This document shows, in pieces, positions 23,001 through 34,134 of a stretch of 64,000 bases of DNA (its first letter is position 1; every line of letters begins with the position of its first letter). This DNA comes from Cupriavidus necator. Lineage in GTDB: Bacteria > Pseudomonadota > Gammaproteobacteria > Burkholderiales > Burkholderiaceae. Both the position numbers and the translations under genes were made by a program. The stretch is taken from assembly GCA_022041995.1 (NCBI GenBank), contig CP074381.1:3100001-3164000 (forward strand). The letters run 5' to 3'. The notes beneath the pieces are model-generated. The model made no database searches. It worked only from the letters and a program-made list of their open reading frames with translations, and was not told where the DNA came from.

Positions 23001-23456
23001 ATGCTGACCGACGCCATACTGGCTTTCCTGCATTTCCTTGCAATCTTCGTCCTGATCACCCTGATGGCCGCCGAGGCGGTGGTGCTGCGCCCCGAAATCA
23101 CGCCAGCCGCGGTGCGGCGCCTGTCGCTGTACGACCTGTTTTATTTCCTGTCCGCGATGGTGGTGCTGGGCACCGGCCTGCTGCGCCTGTTCTACGGCGC
23201 CAAGGGCGTCGACTTCTACCTGCACAACCCGTGGTTCCACGCCAAGGTGGGCGTGTTCGTGCTGATCGCGCTGTGCTCGCTGCCGCCGACCTTTGCCATC
23301 GCGCGCTGGCGCAAGCAGGCGCGCCGGCTGCCGGATTACGTGCCGCCGCCGTCCGAGCTGAAGGCCGCCCGCCGCTGGGTGATGATCGAAGCCCACCTGG
23401 TGATCCTGCTGCCGCTGTGCGCGGTCATGATGGCGCGGGGCATCGGCGCCAGATAA
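23001..23456 (+). CDS. DUF2214-family inner-membrane protein
   Basis: A 151-residue protein with four hydrophobic segments (about 8-28, 47-67, 83-103, 127-146), matching the DUF2214 family of uncharacterised membrane proteins. AGGAG precedes the ATG at suitable spacing. It sits 96 bases after the CoA-transferase gene and 27 bases before the Bug receptor gene, so it may be part of their transcript. No function is known to me for the family. Confidence 0.8.
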   Translation: MLTDAILAFLHFLAIFVLITLMAAEAVVLRPEITPAAVRRLSLYDLFYFLSAMVVLGTGLLRLFYGAKGVDFYLHNPWFHAKVGVFVLIALCSLPPTFAIARWRKQARRLPDYVPPPSELKAARRWVMIEAHLVILLPLCAVMMARGIGAR

Positions 23457-23483
23457 AAATCCCAATCCCCTGAAGTCCGAGAC

Positions 23484-24479
23484 ATGCTGAAGAAACTGCT
23501 TGCCGCCGCGCTGACCGCGGCCCTGCTGCCCGCCGCCGCCGTGGCGGCCACCAATGCCTACCCGACCAAGCCGGTGCGCTTCGTGGTGCCTTACCCCGCC
23601 GGCGGCCCGCTCGACACCGTCGCGCGCGCCATCGGCGAGAAGCTGCGCGACAGCCTGGGCCAGCCGGTGGTGATCGAGAACAAGCCCGGTGCCGGCGGCA
23701 ACCTGGGCGCGGACTATGTCGCCAAGCAGCCGGCCGACGGCTACACCATCGTCATGGGCGCGGTGGCCACGCACGCCATCAACCCGACGCTGTTCAGCAA
23801 GATGCCGTATGACCCGGTCAAGGACTTCGCGCCGATCACGCTGGTGGCCGACGTGCCCAACGTGCTGGTGATGCATCCGGGCAAGGCCGCCGAGCTGCAC
23901 CTCAACAACGTGCGCGACCTGGTCGCGTACGCGCGCAAGAACCCGGGCAAGCTGGACTACGCCTCGGGCGGCAACGGCAGCGCCGGCCACCTGTCGGGCG
24001 AGCTGTTCAAGAGCATGGCGAAGATCAGCATGGTCCATATCCCGTACAACGGCGCGTCGCCGGCGCAGCTGTCGGTGCTGTCGGGCCAGACCGACCTGAT
24101 CTTCGACAACCTGGCGTCGGCTTCGGCCAATATCAAGGCGGGCAAGCTCAAGGCCTTTGCGGTCACCACCGCCAGCCGCGCCGCGTCCTTCCCGGAACTG
24201 CCGACCATTGCCGAAGCCGGCAAGGGGCTCGGGCTGGAGGGCTTCGACATCTCCACGTGGTTCGGCGTGTTCGCGCCGGCCAACACCCCGCGCGAGATCG
24301 TCGAGCGGCTCAACCATGAGATCGTGGCGATCCTGAAGACCGACGACATGAAGGCCCGCCTGGCCCGCATCGGCGCGCAGCCGGCGCCGACCACGCCGGA
24401 GCAGTTCGCGGCGCTGATCCAGCGCGAGCTGAAGAAGTACGCGCAGATCGTGAAGGTGTCCGGGGCGAAGGTGGACTAA
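23484..24479 (+). CDS. Bug/TctC-family periplasmic solute receptor
   Basis: A 331-residue receptor of the tripartite tricarboxylate transporter (TTT) family. A typical signal peptide covers about residues 1-22 (MLKKLLAAALTAALLPAAAVAA). The Bug signatures YPTKPVRFVVPYPAGG, NKPGAGGNLGADYVA and HIPYNGASPA follow. It would bind an organic acid in the periplasm. The matching membrane subunits tctB and tctA lie 2.2 kb further right, separated by a divergently oriented antiporter gene. Many Burkholderiales carry orphan Bug genes, so a link to those permeases is only suggested by proximity. A strong palindrome follows the stop. Confidence 0.9.
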   Translation: MLKKLLAAALTAALLPAAAVAATNAYPTKPVRFVVPYPAGGPLDTVARAIGEKLRDSLGQPVVIENKPGAGGNLGADYVAKQPADGYTIVMGAVATHAINPTLFSKMPYDPVKDFAPITLVADVPNVLVMHPGKAAELHLNNVRDLVAYARKNPGKLDYASGGNGSAGHLSGELFKSMAKISMVHIPYNGASPAQLSVLSGQTDLIFDNLASASANIKAGKLKAFAVTTASRAASFPELPTIAEAGKGLGLEGFDISTWFGVFAPANTPREIVERLNHEIVAILKTDDMKARLARIGAQPAPTTPEQFAALIQRELKKYAQIVKVSGAKVD

Positions 24480-24482
24480 AGA

Positions 24483-24506
24483 GAAAGGCGGCCATGGCCG
24501 CCTTTC
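24483..24506. terminator. Palindromic bidirectional terminator
   Basis: A perfect 24-base palindrome (gaaaggcggcc mirrored) lies between the converging Bug and antiporter genes, with A-rich and T-rich flanks. Confidence 0.8.
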
Positions 24507-24512
24507 TTGTTC

Positions 24513-26309
24513 CTACTCCGCTTCGGCGCCCTCGCCACTGCGGGCGCCGCCGTCCTTCTTCCGCCGCGGCCATAGCCGCCCGCCCGAGTCCCCCTCCAGC
24601 CGCGGCAGCAACAGCCCCACCTGCAGGATTTGCGCGCCCTCCATGCGCGTCACCGTCAGCGGCAGGCCGGCGATCTCGACGCTGTCGCCCTCCACCGGCG
24701 GCGAGGTGAAGGCCCGCTGCATCGCCGCTTCCAGCGTCAGCGGCTCTTCTTCCGGAGTCAGCGCGCACGTGCCGTACAGCCCGGCCACATCGCGCAGCGG
24801 CGCATCCCCCGACAGCAGGAAATCGTGCGAGACCTCCTCCCAGGTCGGCGCGCGTCCCGGCGCCTGGAACATCGCCGACAGCGTCGGCAGCGACGTGGTC
24901 GGCGCCAGTACGCAGACGCTGTCGCCGGCGCGCAGCATGGTCTGGTCCAGCGCCGCCAGCACATCGTCGCGCGCCACCGTCATCAGCCGGCAGCGCGGCG
25001 GCAGCTCCAGTTGATCGGCGCGAACGTTCTCCACGGGCGCATTGGGCCCCACTTCGAACTGCATCACCTCCAGGATCGGCGCGCGCGTGCCGCGCAGGCG
25101 CGAACGCGCCAGCGGCTCGGGGTAGCCGGGGCGCCGCACGCGCGCCAGGCGCGCGGCCACCGACACCGTGGTGCCCTGGAACAGCAGGCTGGCCAGCACC
25201 ACGGCAAAGGCGATGCGGAACAGCAGCCCCGATTGCGGCACCTCGCGCAGCAGCGGAAACAGCGCCAGTACGATCGGCACCGCGCCGCGCAGGCCCATCC
25301 AGGCAATAAAGCCGGTCTCGCGCGCATTGAAGCGGAACGGCAGCAGCGCCAGCCACACCGCCACCGGCCGCGCCACCAGCATCAGGAAGGCCGCCACGGC
25401 CACCGCCGGGCCGGCCACCTCCCAGATCCGGTGCGGCGCCACCAGCAGGCCCAGCAGCAGGAACATGGCCGACTGCGCCAGCCAGGCCATGCCGTCCATG
25501 GCGCGCATGGTGTCCGACGTCACCGCGCGCTCGCGGTTGCCGATCAGCATGCCGGTCAGGTACACCGCCAGGAAACCGCTGCCGCCGGCGCTCTGCACGA
25601 GCGCGAACACCATCGCGCCGCCCGAGCACAGCAGGATCGCCTGCAGCCCTTCGGCCACGCGGATGCGCTCCAGCACCCGGGCCAGGCAATAGCCGAGCGC
25701 CAGGCCGAGCAGCCCGCCCACGCCGAACTGCACCAGCAGGCGCGTGACCAGGCCCAGCGGCGTCAGGCCGTCAGGCGCGGTCAGCCATTCGATCAGCGTC
25801 AGGGTCAGGAAGATCGCCATCGGGTCGTTGATGCCCGACTCGATCTCGAGCACGCTCGCAACCCGGTCCTTCAGCCGGATGCCGCTGCTATTAAGCATCG
25901 AGAACACCGCGGCCGCGTCGGTCGAGCCGACGATGGCCCCCAGCAGCAGCCCGAGCCGCCAGTCGATGCCCAGCAGCCATGCGGCAAATATCCCCACCAG
26001 CGCGGCCGTCACCAGCACCCCGACCGTGGCCAGCGACAGCGAAGGCTTGAGCGCCACCCGGAAGGTAGCAAAGCGCGTGCGCAAGCCGCCATCGAGCAGG
26101 ATCACCGCCAGCGCCAGGTTACCGACCAGAAAGCTGAGCCAGGTATCGGAAAAGCGAATGCCGCCCGGGCCATCCACGCCGGCCAGCATGCCTACGGCCA
26201 GGAACACCAGCAGGAATGGCACGCCGAAGCGCGCCGAGAACGCGCCTAGCACAATTCCCAGCGACATCACCACGGCGCCGAGCAGGATGACATGGTCGAT
26301 ACTTTCCAA
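24513..26309 (-). CDS. cvrA: CvrA/NhaP2-type K+/H+ antiporter
   Basis: A 598-residue cation:proton antiporter of the CPA1 family that exports potassium in exchange for protons. About 12 membrane segments occupy residues 1-390, including ESGINDPMAIFL with the ion-coupling Asp. A TrkA_C-like regulatory domain (roughly 410-490) and a CorC_HlyC-like transporter-associated domain (about 500-580) follow. The start is the TTG at 26309, chosen because GAGGAG lies just upstream and the protein then starts directly at the first membrane segment; no ATG lies close by. It converges with the Bug receptor gene and is divergent from tctB. Confidence 0.85.
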   Translation of the reverse strand: MESIDHVILLGAVVMSLGIVLGAFSARFGVPFLLVFLAVGMLAGVDGPGGIRFSDTWLSFLVGNLALAVILLDGGLRTRFATFRVALKPSLSLATVGVLVTAALVGIFAAWLLGIDWRLGLLLGAIVGSTDAAAVFSMLNSSGIRLKDRVASVLEIESGINDPMAIFLTLTLIEWLTAPDGLTPLGLVTRLLVQFGVGGLLGLALGYCLARVLERIRVAEGLQAILLCSGGAMVFALVQSAGGSGFLAVYLTGMLIGNRERAVTSDTMRAMDGMAWLAQSAMFLLLGLLVAPHRIWEVAGPAVAVAAFLMLVARPVAVWLALLPFRFNARETGFIAWMGLRGAVPIVLALFPLLREVPQSGLLFRIAFAVVLASLLFQGTTVSVAARLARVRRPGYPEPLARSRLRGTRAPILEVMQFEVGPNAPVENVRADQLELPPRCRLMTVARDDVLAALDQTMLRAGDSVCVLAPTTSLPTLSAMFQAPGRAPTWEEVSHDFLLSGDAPLRDVAGLYGTCALTPEEEPLTLEAAMQRAFTSPPVEGDSVEIAGLPLTVTRMEGAQILQVGLLLPRLEGDSGGRLWPRRKKDGGARSGEGAEAE

Positions 26310-26684
26310 ACCGCTCCTCGTGTTGCGTAAGCGTCCCCTTGCGGAACCTTTCAAACCTTTCGGCAGCAGGTACCGCTGCGCGGCTGAAGACCAACTCAGA
26401 CCGCTCCGGATGATAGCGCAGCAGCCCGGCCACAGGATCGCCCGTCTGTCCGCCAAGCCGCCTCCAGATTGGCTCTGGCCGGACTTTTAAGCGCTCTTTC
26501 ACTAGGGGATACCCTCAGCATGACCCTGTCTGCAGACATCTGAAAGGTAGCTGAAAGGTCGCACCCTTACCTTCCACCCTGCCCGTCGGACGGCCTCCGA
26601 AAAATGCCCCATTGATGCAACGCAACAAAGGCAAGAAAGAGGCCAGCCGCAGATTTCAAAGCAGTCTTTTCGAGGAGATTCACT
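26310..26684. promoter_or_regulatory. cvrA / tctB divergent control region
   Basis: The 375 bases without a gene contain a tandem direct repeat ctgaaaggt at 26540-26548 and 26551-26559 (11-base period, one helical turn) ahead of tctB. That is the kind of site bound by OmpR-type response regulators such as TctD. GAGGAG at 26672-26677 serves the TTG start of tctB. No gene for a regulator lies beside it. Confidence 0.45.
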
Positions 26685-27146
26685 TTGCGCATACGTAGCC
26701 AAAAGGACTTCGCCTCCGGCCTGATGTTCATCCTGGTCGGATTCGGCTTTTCCTGGGTCGCGCGCGGTTATTCCATGGGAACCGCCGCAAAAATGGGACC
26801 GGGATACTTCCCGTTCTGGCTCGGCATCGTGCTCGCCCTGCTGGGCGCGCTGGTGCTGTTGGGCTCGTTGTCGTCCAAGGCGGAACAAGACAACCTGGCC
26901 CGCTGGGACATCAAGACGCTCTTGTGGATCCTCGGTTCGGTGGTGCTGTTTGGCCTGCTGCTGAAACCGCTGGGCATGGTGCTGTCCGTGCTGGTGCTGG
27001 TGCTGGTGTCGTCGATGGCCAGCCACGAGTTCAGCTGGAAGGGCGCGATCCTCAACTCGATCATCCTGGTGCTGATCAGCCTGGGCGCGTTCGTGTACGG
27101 CATCAACCTGCAGATGCCGGTGTGGCCGGCTTTCCTGGCAAGCTAA
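26685..27146 (+). CDS. tctB: TTT transporter small permease TctB
   Basis: A 153-residue membrane protein with four hydrophobic segments and the conserved GPGYFPFWLG motif near residues 38-47, characteristic of the small subunit of tripartite tricarboxylate transporters. The start is TTG at 26685 with GAGGAG eight bases upstream. It works with the large subunit encoded 13 bases downstream and a periplasmic Bug receptor to move carboxylates by cation symport. No receptor gene is in the same operon. Confidence 0.9.
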   Translation: MRIRSQKDFASGLMFILVGFGFSWVARGYSMGTAAKMGPGYFPFWLGIVLALLGALVLLGSLSSKAEQDNLARWDIKTLLWILGSVVLFGLLLKPLGMVLSVLVLVLVSSMASHEFSWKGAILNSIILVLISLGAFVYGINLQMPVWPAFLAS

Positions 27147-27159
27147 GGAGGCCGCCAAC

Positions 27160-28662
27160 ATGGAACTACTTGCTAACCTGGGCCTGGGCTTCTCCACCGC
27201 CCTGACCTTCCAGAACCTCGCGTATGCCTTCCTGGGCTGCGTGCTGGGCACCCTGATCGGCGTGCTGCCGGGCCTGGGGCCGCTGGCCACCATCGCCATG
27301 CTGCTGCCGGTGACCTACACGCTGCCGCCGGTGGCCGCGCTGATCATGCTGGCCGGTATCTACTACGGCGCCCAGTACGGCGGTTCGACCACCGCCATCC
27401 TGGTGAACCTGCCTGGTGAATCGTCCTCGGTGGTGACAACCATCGATGGCTACCAGATGGCAAGACGAGGGCGAGCGGGGGTGGCGCTGGCGACAGCGGG
27501 CCTGGGCTCGTTCTTCGCCGGCTGCGTGGCCACGCTGATCCTGGCTGCCTTCGCTGCGCCGTTGTCGGAACTGGCGTTCAAGTTCGGCCCCGCCGAGTAC
27601 TTCTCGCTGATGGTGCTGGGCCTGATCGGCGCCGTGGTGCTGGCTTCGGGCTCGCTGGTCAAGGCCATCGCCATGATCGTGCTGGGCCTGCTGCTGGGCC
27701 TGGTGGGTACCGACGTGAACTCGGGCGCCGCGCGCTTCTCGTTCGACGTGCCGGAACTTACCGACGGCCTGAACTTCGTTTCGGTGGCAATGGGTGTGTT
27801 CGGCTTTGCTGAAATCATCGCCAACCTGGAGCAGAAGGAACACCGCGAAACCTTCACCGACCACATTACCAACCTGTTCCCGACCAAGGAAGACTTCAAG
27901 CGCATGATCCCGGCCGTGCTGCGCGGCACCATACTGGGTTCGGCGCTGGGCATCCTGCCGGGCGGTGGCGCGGCGCTGGCTTCGTTTGCAGCCTACTCGC
28001 TGGAAAAGAAGACCTCGAAGTACGCGCATGAGTTCGGCAAGGGCGCCATCGAAGGCGTGGCAGGTCCGGAATCGGCCAACAACGCCGCGGCACAGACCTC
28101 GTTCATTCCGCTGCTGACGCTGGGCATTCCGCCCAACGCCGTGATGGCGCTGATGGTGGGTGCGATGACCATCCACAACATCCAGCCCGGCCCGCAGGTG
28201 ATGACCAGCAACCCGGCGCTGTTCTGGGGCCTGATCGCCTCGATGTGGATCGGCAACTTCATGCTGATCGTGCTGAACCTGCCGCTGATCGGCATCTGGG
28301 TGAAGCTGCTGAAGGTGCCTTACCGCTACCTGTACCCGGCCATCCTGGTGTTCTGCTGCATCGGCGTGTACTCGGTCCAGAACACTACCTTCGACGTGTT
28401 CCAGACCGCGGCCTTCGGCGTGATCGGCTACCTGTTCATCAAGCTCAAGTGCGAGCCGGCGCCGCTGCTGCTGGGTTTCGTGCTGGGGCCGATGATGGAA
28501 GAGAACTTCCGCCGCTCGCTGCTGCTGTCGCGCGGTGACTTCAGCGTGTTCGTGACGCGCCCGCTGTCGATGGGCCTGCTGATCGCGGCTGCGGTGCTGG
28601 TGCTGGTCGTGGCGATGCCGTCGATCAAGTCCAAGCGCGAGGAAGCGTTCCAGGACGAATAA
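27160..28662 (+). CDS. tctA: TTT transporter large permease TctA
   Basis: A 500-residue, roughly 12-segment permease with the family signatures GVLPGLGPLATIAMLLP near residues 34-50, YYGAQYGGSTTAIL and GILPGGGAALASF. These define the inner-membrane channel of tripartite tricarboxylate transporters. GGAGG precedes the ATG, and only 13 bases separate it from tctB. A textbook terminator follows. The solute (citrate, tartrate, other dicarboxylates or aromatics) is set by the receptor and cannot be told. Confidence 0.94.
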   Translation: MELLANLGLGFSTALTFQNLAYAFLGCVLGTLIGVLPGLGPLATIAMLLPVTYTLPPVAALIMLAGIYYGAQYGGSTTAILVNLPGESSSVVTTIDGYQMARRGRAGVALATAGLGSFFAGCVATLILAAFAAPLSELAFKFGPAEYFSLMVLGLIGAVVLASGSLVKAIAMIVLGLLLGLVGTDVNSGAARFSFDVPELTDGLNFVSVAMGVFGFAEIIANLEQKEHRETFTDHITNLFPTKEDFKRMIPAVLRGTILGSALGILPGGGAALASFAAYSLEKKTSKYAHEFGKGAIEGVAGPESANNAAAQTSFIPLLTLGIPPNAVMALMVGAMTIHNIQPGPQVMTSNPALFWGLIASMWIGNFMLIVLNLPLIGIWVKLLKVPYRYLYPAILVFCCIGVYSVQNTTFDVFQTAAFGVIGYLFIKLKCEPAPLLLGFVLGPMMEENFRRSLLLSRGDFSVFVTRPLSMGLLIAAAVLVLVVAMPSIKSKREEAFQDE

Positions 28663-28707
28663 GCAGGGAATATCGCCGGCCCTGGGGCCGGCGGCACAAC
28701 ACCCTAA

Positions 28708-28732
28708 GGGCACCGCAAGGTGCCCTTTTTTT
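28708..28732 (+). terminator. Intrinsic terminator after tctA
   Basis: gggcacc pairs with ggtgccc around gcaa, followed by a run of seven T. Confidence 0.92.
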
Positions 28733-28841
28733 GTGCTTGCCGACTACGTTTTGGCTGCGCCCCACCGCGACCTGACCCCCGACGACCTATATTGGTAGGA
28801 CTCGGACAACGGTCGCGCTGCGCGCGTCGGAGGTTGAAATC

Positions 28842-29315
28842 ATGACCATGTCTACCACGCTGGCGAGATGCCTGAGCAAGAAGCAAAGCCAGTTCGACAC
28901 CGTTCGGCACCCTTACAGCCTCAGCAGCATGGCCACTGCGCAGGCCGCACACATTCCCGGAGACCGCCTGGCCAAGACCGTCCTGCTGGAAGACGGCAGC
29001 GGCTACGTCGCCGTCGTGATTCCTTCGACTCACCACCTGAAATTGTCGGAGATCCGCGAGCAGACCGGCCGCAAGCTGTCGCTGGCGCATGAGGATGGCG
29101 TGCGTGAAGTGTTCCGCGACTGCGACCACGGCGCGATCCCGCCGGTTGGCATGGCGTATGGCACGCAGACCTGGCTCGACGACAGCCTGCTGGCACACCC
29201 CGACGTCTACTTCGAGGCGGGCGACCACCAGGAACTGGTGCACATGAGCACGGATCAGTTCCTCGAACTGATGGCCGACGCGCAGCGCGGGCATTTCGCG
29301 CACCGGATGATGTAG
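28842..29315 (+). CDS. YbaK/ProX-type aminoacyl-tRNA deacylase domain protein
   Basis: A 157-residue free-standing editing-domain protein of the YbaK/EbsC/ProXp group, which hydrolyses mischarged tRNAs such as Cys- or Ala-tRNA-Pro. The GDRLAKTVLLEDGSGYVAVV segment near residues 39-59 contains the conserved lysine of the family, and the GAIPPVGMAYG motif follows near 97-107. It stands alone between two terminator-like hairpins. Exact tRNA specificity cannot be assigned by eye. The start could also be the second ATG (codon 3). Confidence 0.8.
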   Translation: MTMSTTLARCLSKKQSQFDTVRHPYSLSSMATAQAAHIPGDRLAKTVLLEDGSGYVAVVIPSTHHLKLSEIREQTGRKLSLAHEDGVREVFRDCDHGAIPPVGMAYGTQTWLDDSLLAHPDVYFEAGDHQELVHMSTDQFLELMADAQRGHFAHRMM

Positions 29316-29338
29316 CGCAAGGGCATGCCCTGACAGGC

Positions 29339-29366
29339 CAAGCGGCCGGCACTTGCCGGCCGCTTG
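29339..29366. terminator. Hairpin between ybaK-like gene and katG
   Basis: A 13-base perfect stem (caagcggccggca) with a 2-base centre lies between converging genes. No T-run follows, so termination strength is uncertain. Confidence 0.6.
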
Positions 29367-29441
29367 TCATTGCGCCGACGCGCGTGACAGGACTTGGCCC
29401 CGCCAGGCCATGACAGCGCTGACGGAGCACCACGCGAGCGC

Positions 29442-32039
<2,598 letters not shown>

Positions 32040-32543
32040 TCACCTGCCCGCGCCCGTGGTCGCGCCGTTCCAGCATGCCGATGTGACGCATCACCGGCTC
32101 GCCGTTGACCAGCAGCGGCAGGATGCGCAGCGCCTCGTCGTCGCGCCAGCGCGCGCGGCGCAAGAGCGGCACCACGGTCACGCCGACCTCCTGCCGCACC
32201 AGCTCCACCAGTGCCTCGATCGCGTTCAGCTCCAGGAACTCGTTGACCTTCAGGTGCGCGCGGCGCAGCGCGCGCTCGACCAGCACGCCGGTGCGCTGGC
32301 TGCGGTCGAAGCGCAGGTAGGGATTGGTGGCAAGCGCCTCGCGCGCGTCGCGGCCCGGGCTGCCGCTTGCCGCGATCGCCACCAGCGGCTCCTGGTACAG
32401 CGGCGTCCAGCGCAGCGTGCCGGGCACGCGCGCGGCGCCCTCGACCAGGATGGCGGCATCCAGTTCGCCGGCCTCAACCTGCGCGGCCAGCTCGATCGAC
32501 TTGGCGCCGACCAGGCGCACGTCGAGCGCAGGATAAGTGCGCT

Positions 32544-33638
32544 TTGGGGTATCCATTTAACCGGAGTCCACACGCCTCCATGGCCGGTTCTGCCGGGGGC
32601 GATCGAGACTGGGAGGATGTCCACGCTTCTTGGGTGGCGTCGGACGCACGGCCTTAGGACTCTTTTTGCGCGTCAGGTCTTGGTAGCGCACGGGGTCATG
32701 AGCAACAGCCAGTTCCAAGATCCGGTAAAACAACAGCCCGCGGCTGCGCGAACGTCGGCGGTTGAAGCGGAACACGAATTCGTTGAGATAGCTGGGCAAG
32801 TGCGCAGCGTCCACCGCTCCTTGGTGGGTCCCGAGCAGCCAGCGCTTTGCCAGGGACGCAATTCGATGTACGCCCGGCAAGAGCGCGCCCGGGTCTTCCC
32901 CTCGCGCGCTGGCTGCGACGCTCATGGATGTAGCCCTTCTGCTCCAACCCCGGTAGGGCGGCCAACCATCGGTGACCACTGTTGCCCCGGGTTCCACGTT
33001 GGCTAACACGAATGCCTGCAGTGAATCCGACGAGGCGTCTGCAATGGGTGCCATACGGCAGCGCCCGAATCCGCTGGGCTGCAAGAGTTCGACCGCAATA
33101 CAGGTCAGCACCTTCTTACCTTGAGCGCGTCCTCCGACCAACCCCGGCTCAATGCCACCGATGTAAGTTTCATCTACCTCTACCCTTCCGCGCAGGCGTT
33201 CCCGATCGGGACGTACCAACGCTGATCGCAGCCGATGCAGCATAGCCCAGGCTGTCTGATAGGAACCGATCTGCAAAGAGCGCTTCAGACTCAGGGCCGA
33301 GATTCCGTCCTTGCCGCTGGCGAAGTTCCAGCAAGCAGCGAACCAAACTGTGAGTGGCGTACGGGTTCGATCGAAGATGGTCCCCGCTGTCACGGATGTC
33401 CTGTTGTCACAGTGCGTGCACATGTATCGCCCGTCTCCGAGTCGCCATCCGCCAGCTTGGCCGCAAGCCGGACAGACGAATCCGGTCGGCCAGCGCAGCC
33501 ATTCCAGGTAATCCAGGCAGTCAGCATCGGACTGAAACCATGTCTGGAATTCACCGAAGGAACGAGGGTAGTCAATGTCTGCGGTTGGAAGCTCCATGCT
33601 CGAAGTATGGAATAGCTCCGGTTAAATGGATACCCCAG
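32544..33638 (-). mobile_element. IS1595-family (ISXO2-like) insertion sequence
   Basis: The element is about 1095 bases with 21-base perfect terminal inverted repeats (ggggtatccatttaaccgga plus g at 32546-32566, mirrored at 33616-33636). It is flanked by a direct duplication agtgcgct (32536-32543 and 33639-33646, with a ninth matching t). One transposase gene fills it. Eight-base duplications are typical of this family. Intact ends, gene and duplication suggest a recent insertion. Confidence 0.92.
32557..33597 (-). CDS. IS1595-family transposase
   Basis: A 346-residue ISXO2-like transposase. An N-terminal zinc ribbon uses C42, C45, C60 and C63 (CPACG and CTHC). The DDE-type domain carries D142 in VEVDETYIGG and D210 in VTDGW, with a candidate third acid E273 in LNEFVFRFNRR. 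A basic proline-rich tail ends the protein. It moves the element by cut-and-paste and appears intact. It lies in the same direction as the interrupted regulator. Confidence 0.92.
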   Translation of the reverse strand: MELPTADIDYPRSFGEFQTWFQSDADCLDYLEWLRWPTGFVCPACGQAGGWRLGDGRYMCTHCDNRTSVTAGTIFDRTRTPLTVWFAACWNFASGKDGISALSLKRSLQIGSYQTAWAMLHRLRSALVRPDRERLRGRVEVDETYIGGIEPGLVGGRAQGKKVLTCIAVELLQPSGFGRCRMAPIADASSDSLQAFVLANVEPGATVVTDGWPPYRGWSRRATSMSVAASARGEDPGALLPGVHRIASLAKRWLLGTHQGAVDAAHLPSYLNEFVFRFNRRRSRSRGLLFYRILELAVAHDPVRYQDLTRKKSPKAVRPTPPKKRGHPPSLDRPRQNRPWRRVDSG

Positions 33639-34040
33639 AGTGCGCTTCATATGCGCCACCGCATGTGACAGCCCGCCCATCACCGACACCACCGCACCCA
33701 CCGCCACCGCGCCCGCCATGGCTTCGTCCGAGGCCAGCGGCAGGCGCATCTCGTCATACAGCGCCAGCATGCGCCGCGCCTGCGGCAGCAGCGCGCGGCC
33801 GTCGGCATTGAGCACGGCCACGCGGCCGTTGCGGTCGAACAGTTCGCGGCGCAGCTCGGTTTCCAGTGCCCGCATCTGCAGGCTGACGGCGGCCTGGGTC
33901 AGCGCCACCTGTCCCGCGGCCGCGGCAAACGAGCCATGATCGGCCACGGCGACAAAGGTACGGAGGAAGCGGACAGTGCTCATGGGTTCACACAAAAAGA
34001 GGGATCAGGCGCATCGTCGACAAGGCGCGATACTTAAAAT

Positions 34041-34082
34041 TTCCTTGTGACATTGGAAAGAAATATTAGCTTTCTTTGTGAC
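34041..34082. promoter_or_regulatory. Direct repeats in the LysR / Bug divergent promoter region
   Basis: ttccttgtgac (34041-34051) and ttctttgtgac (34072-34082) are 31 bases apart, about three helical turns, in an AT-richer gap before the Bug gene. This could be the binding region of the now broken regulator. Confidence 0.4.
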
Positions 34083-34134
34083 CGACCGCGCGGAATAATG
34101 AAGGCCGGCTCATGAATCGACACCGGAGACAAAA

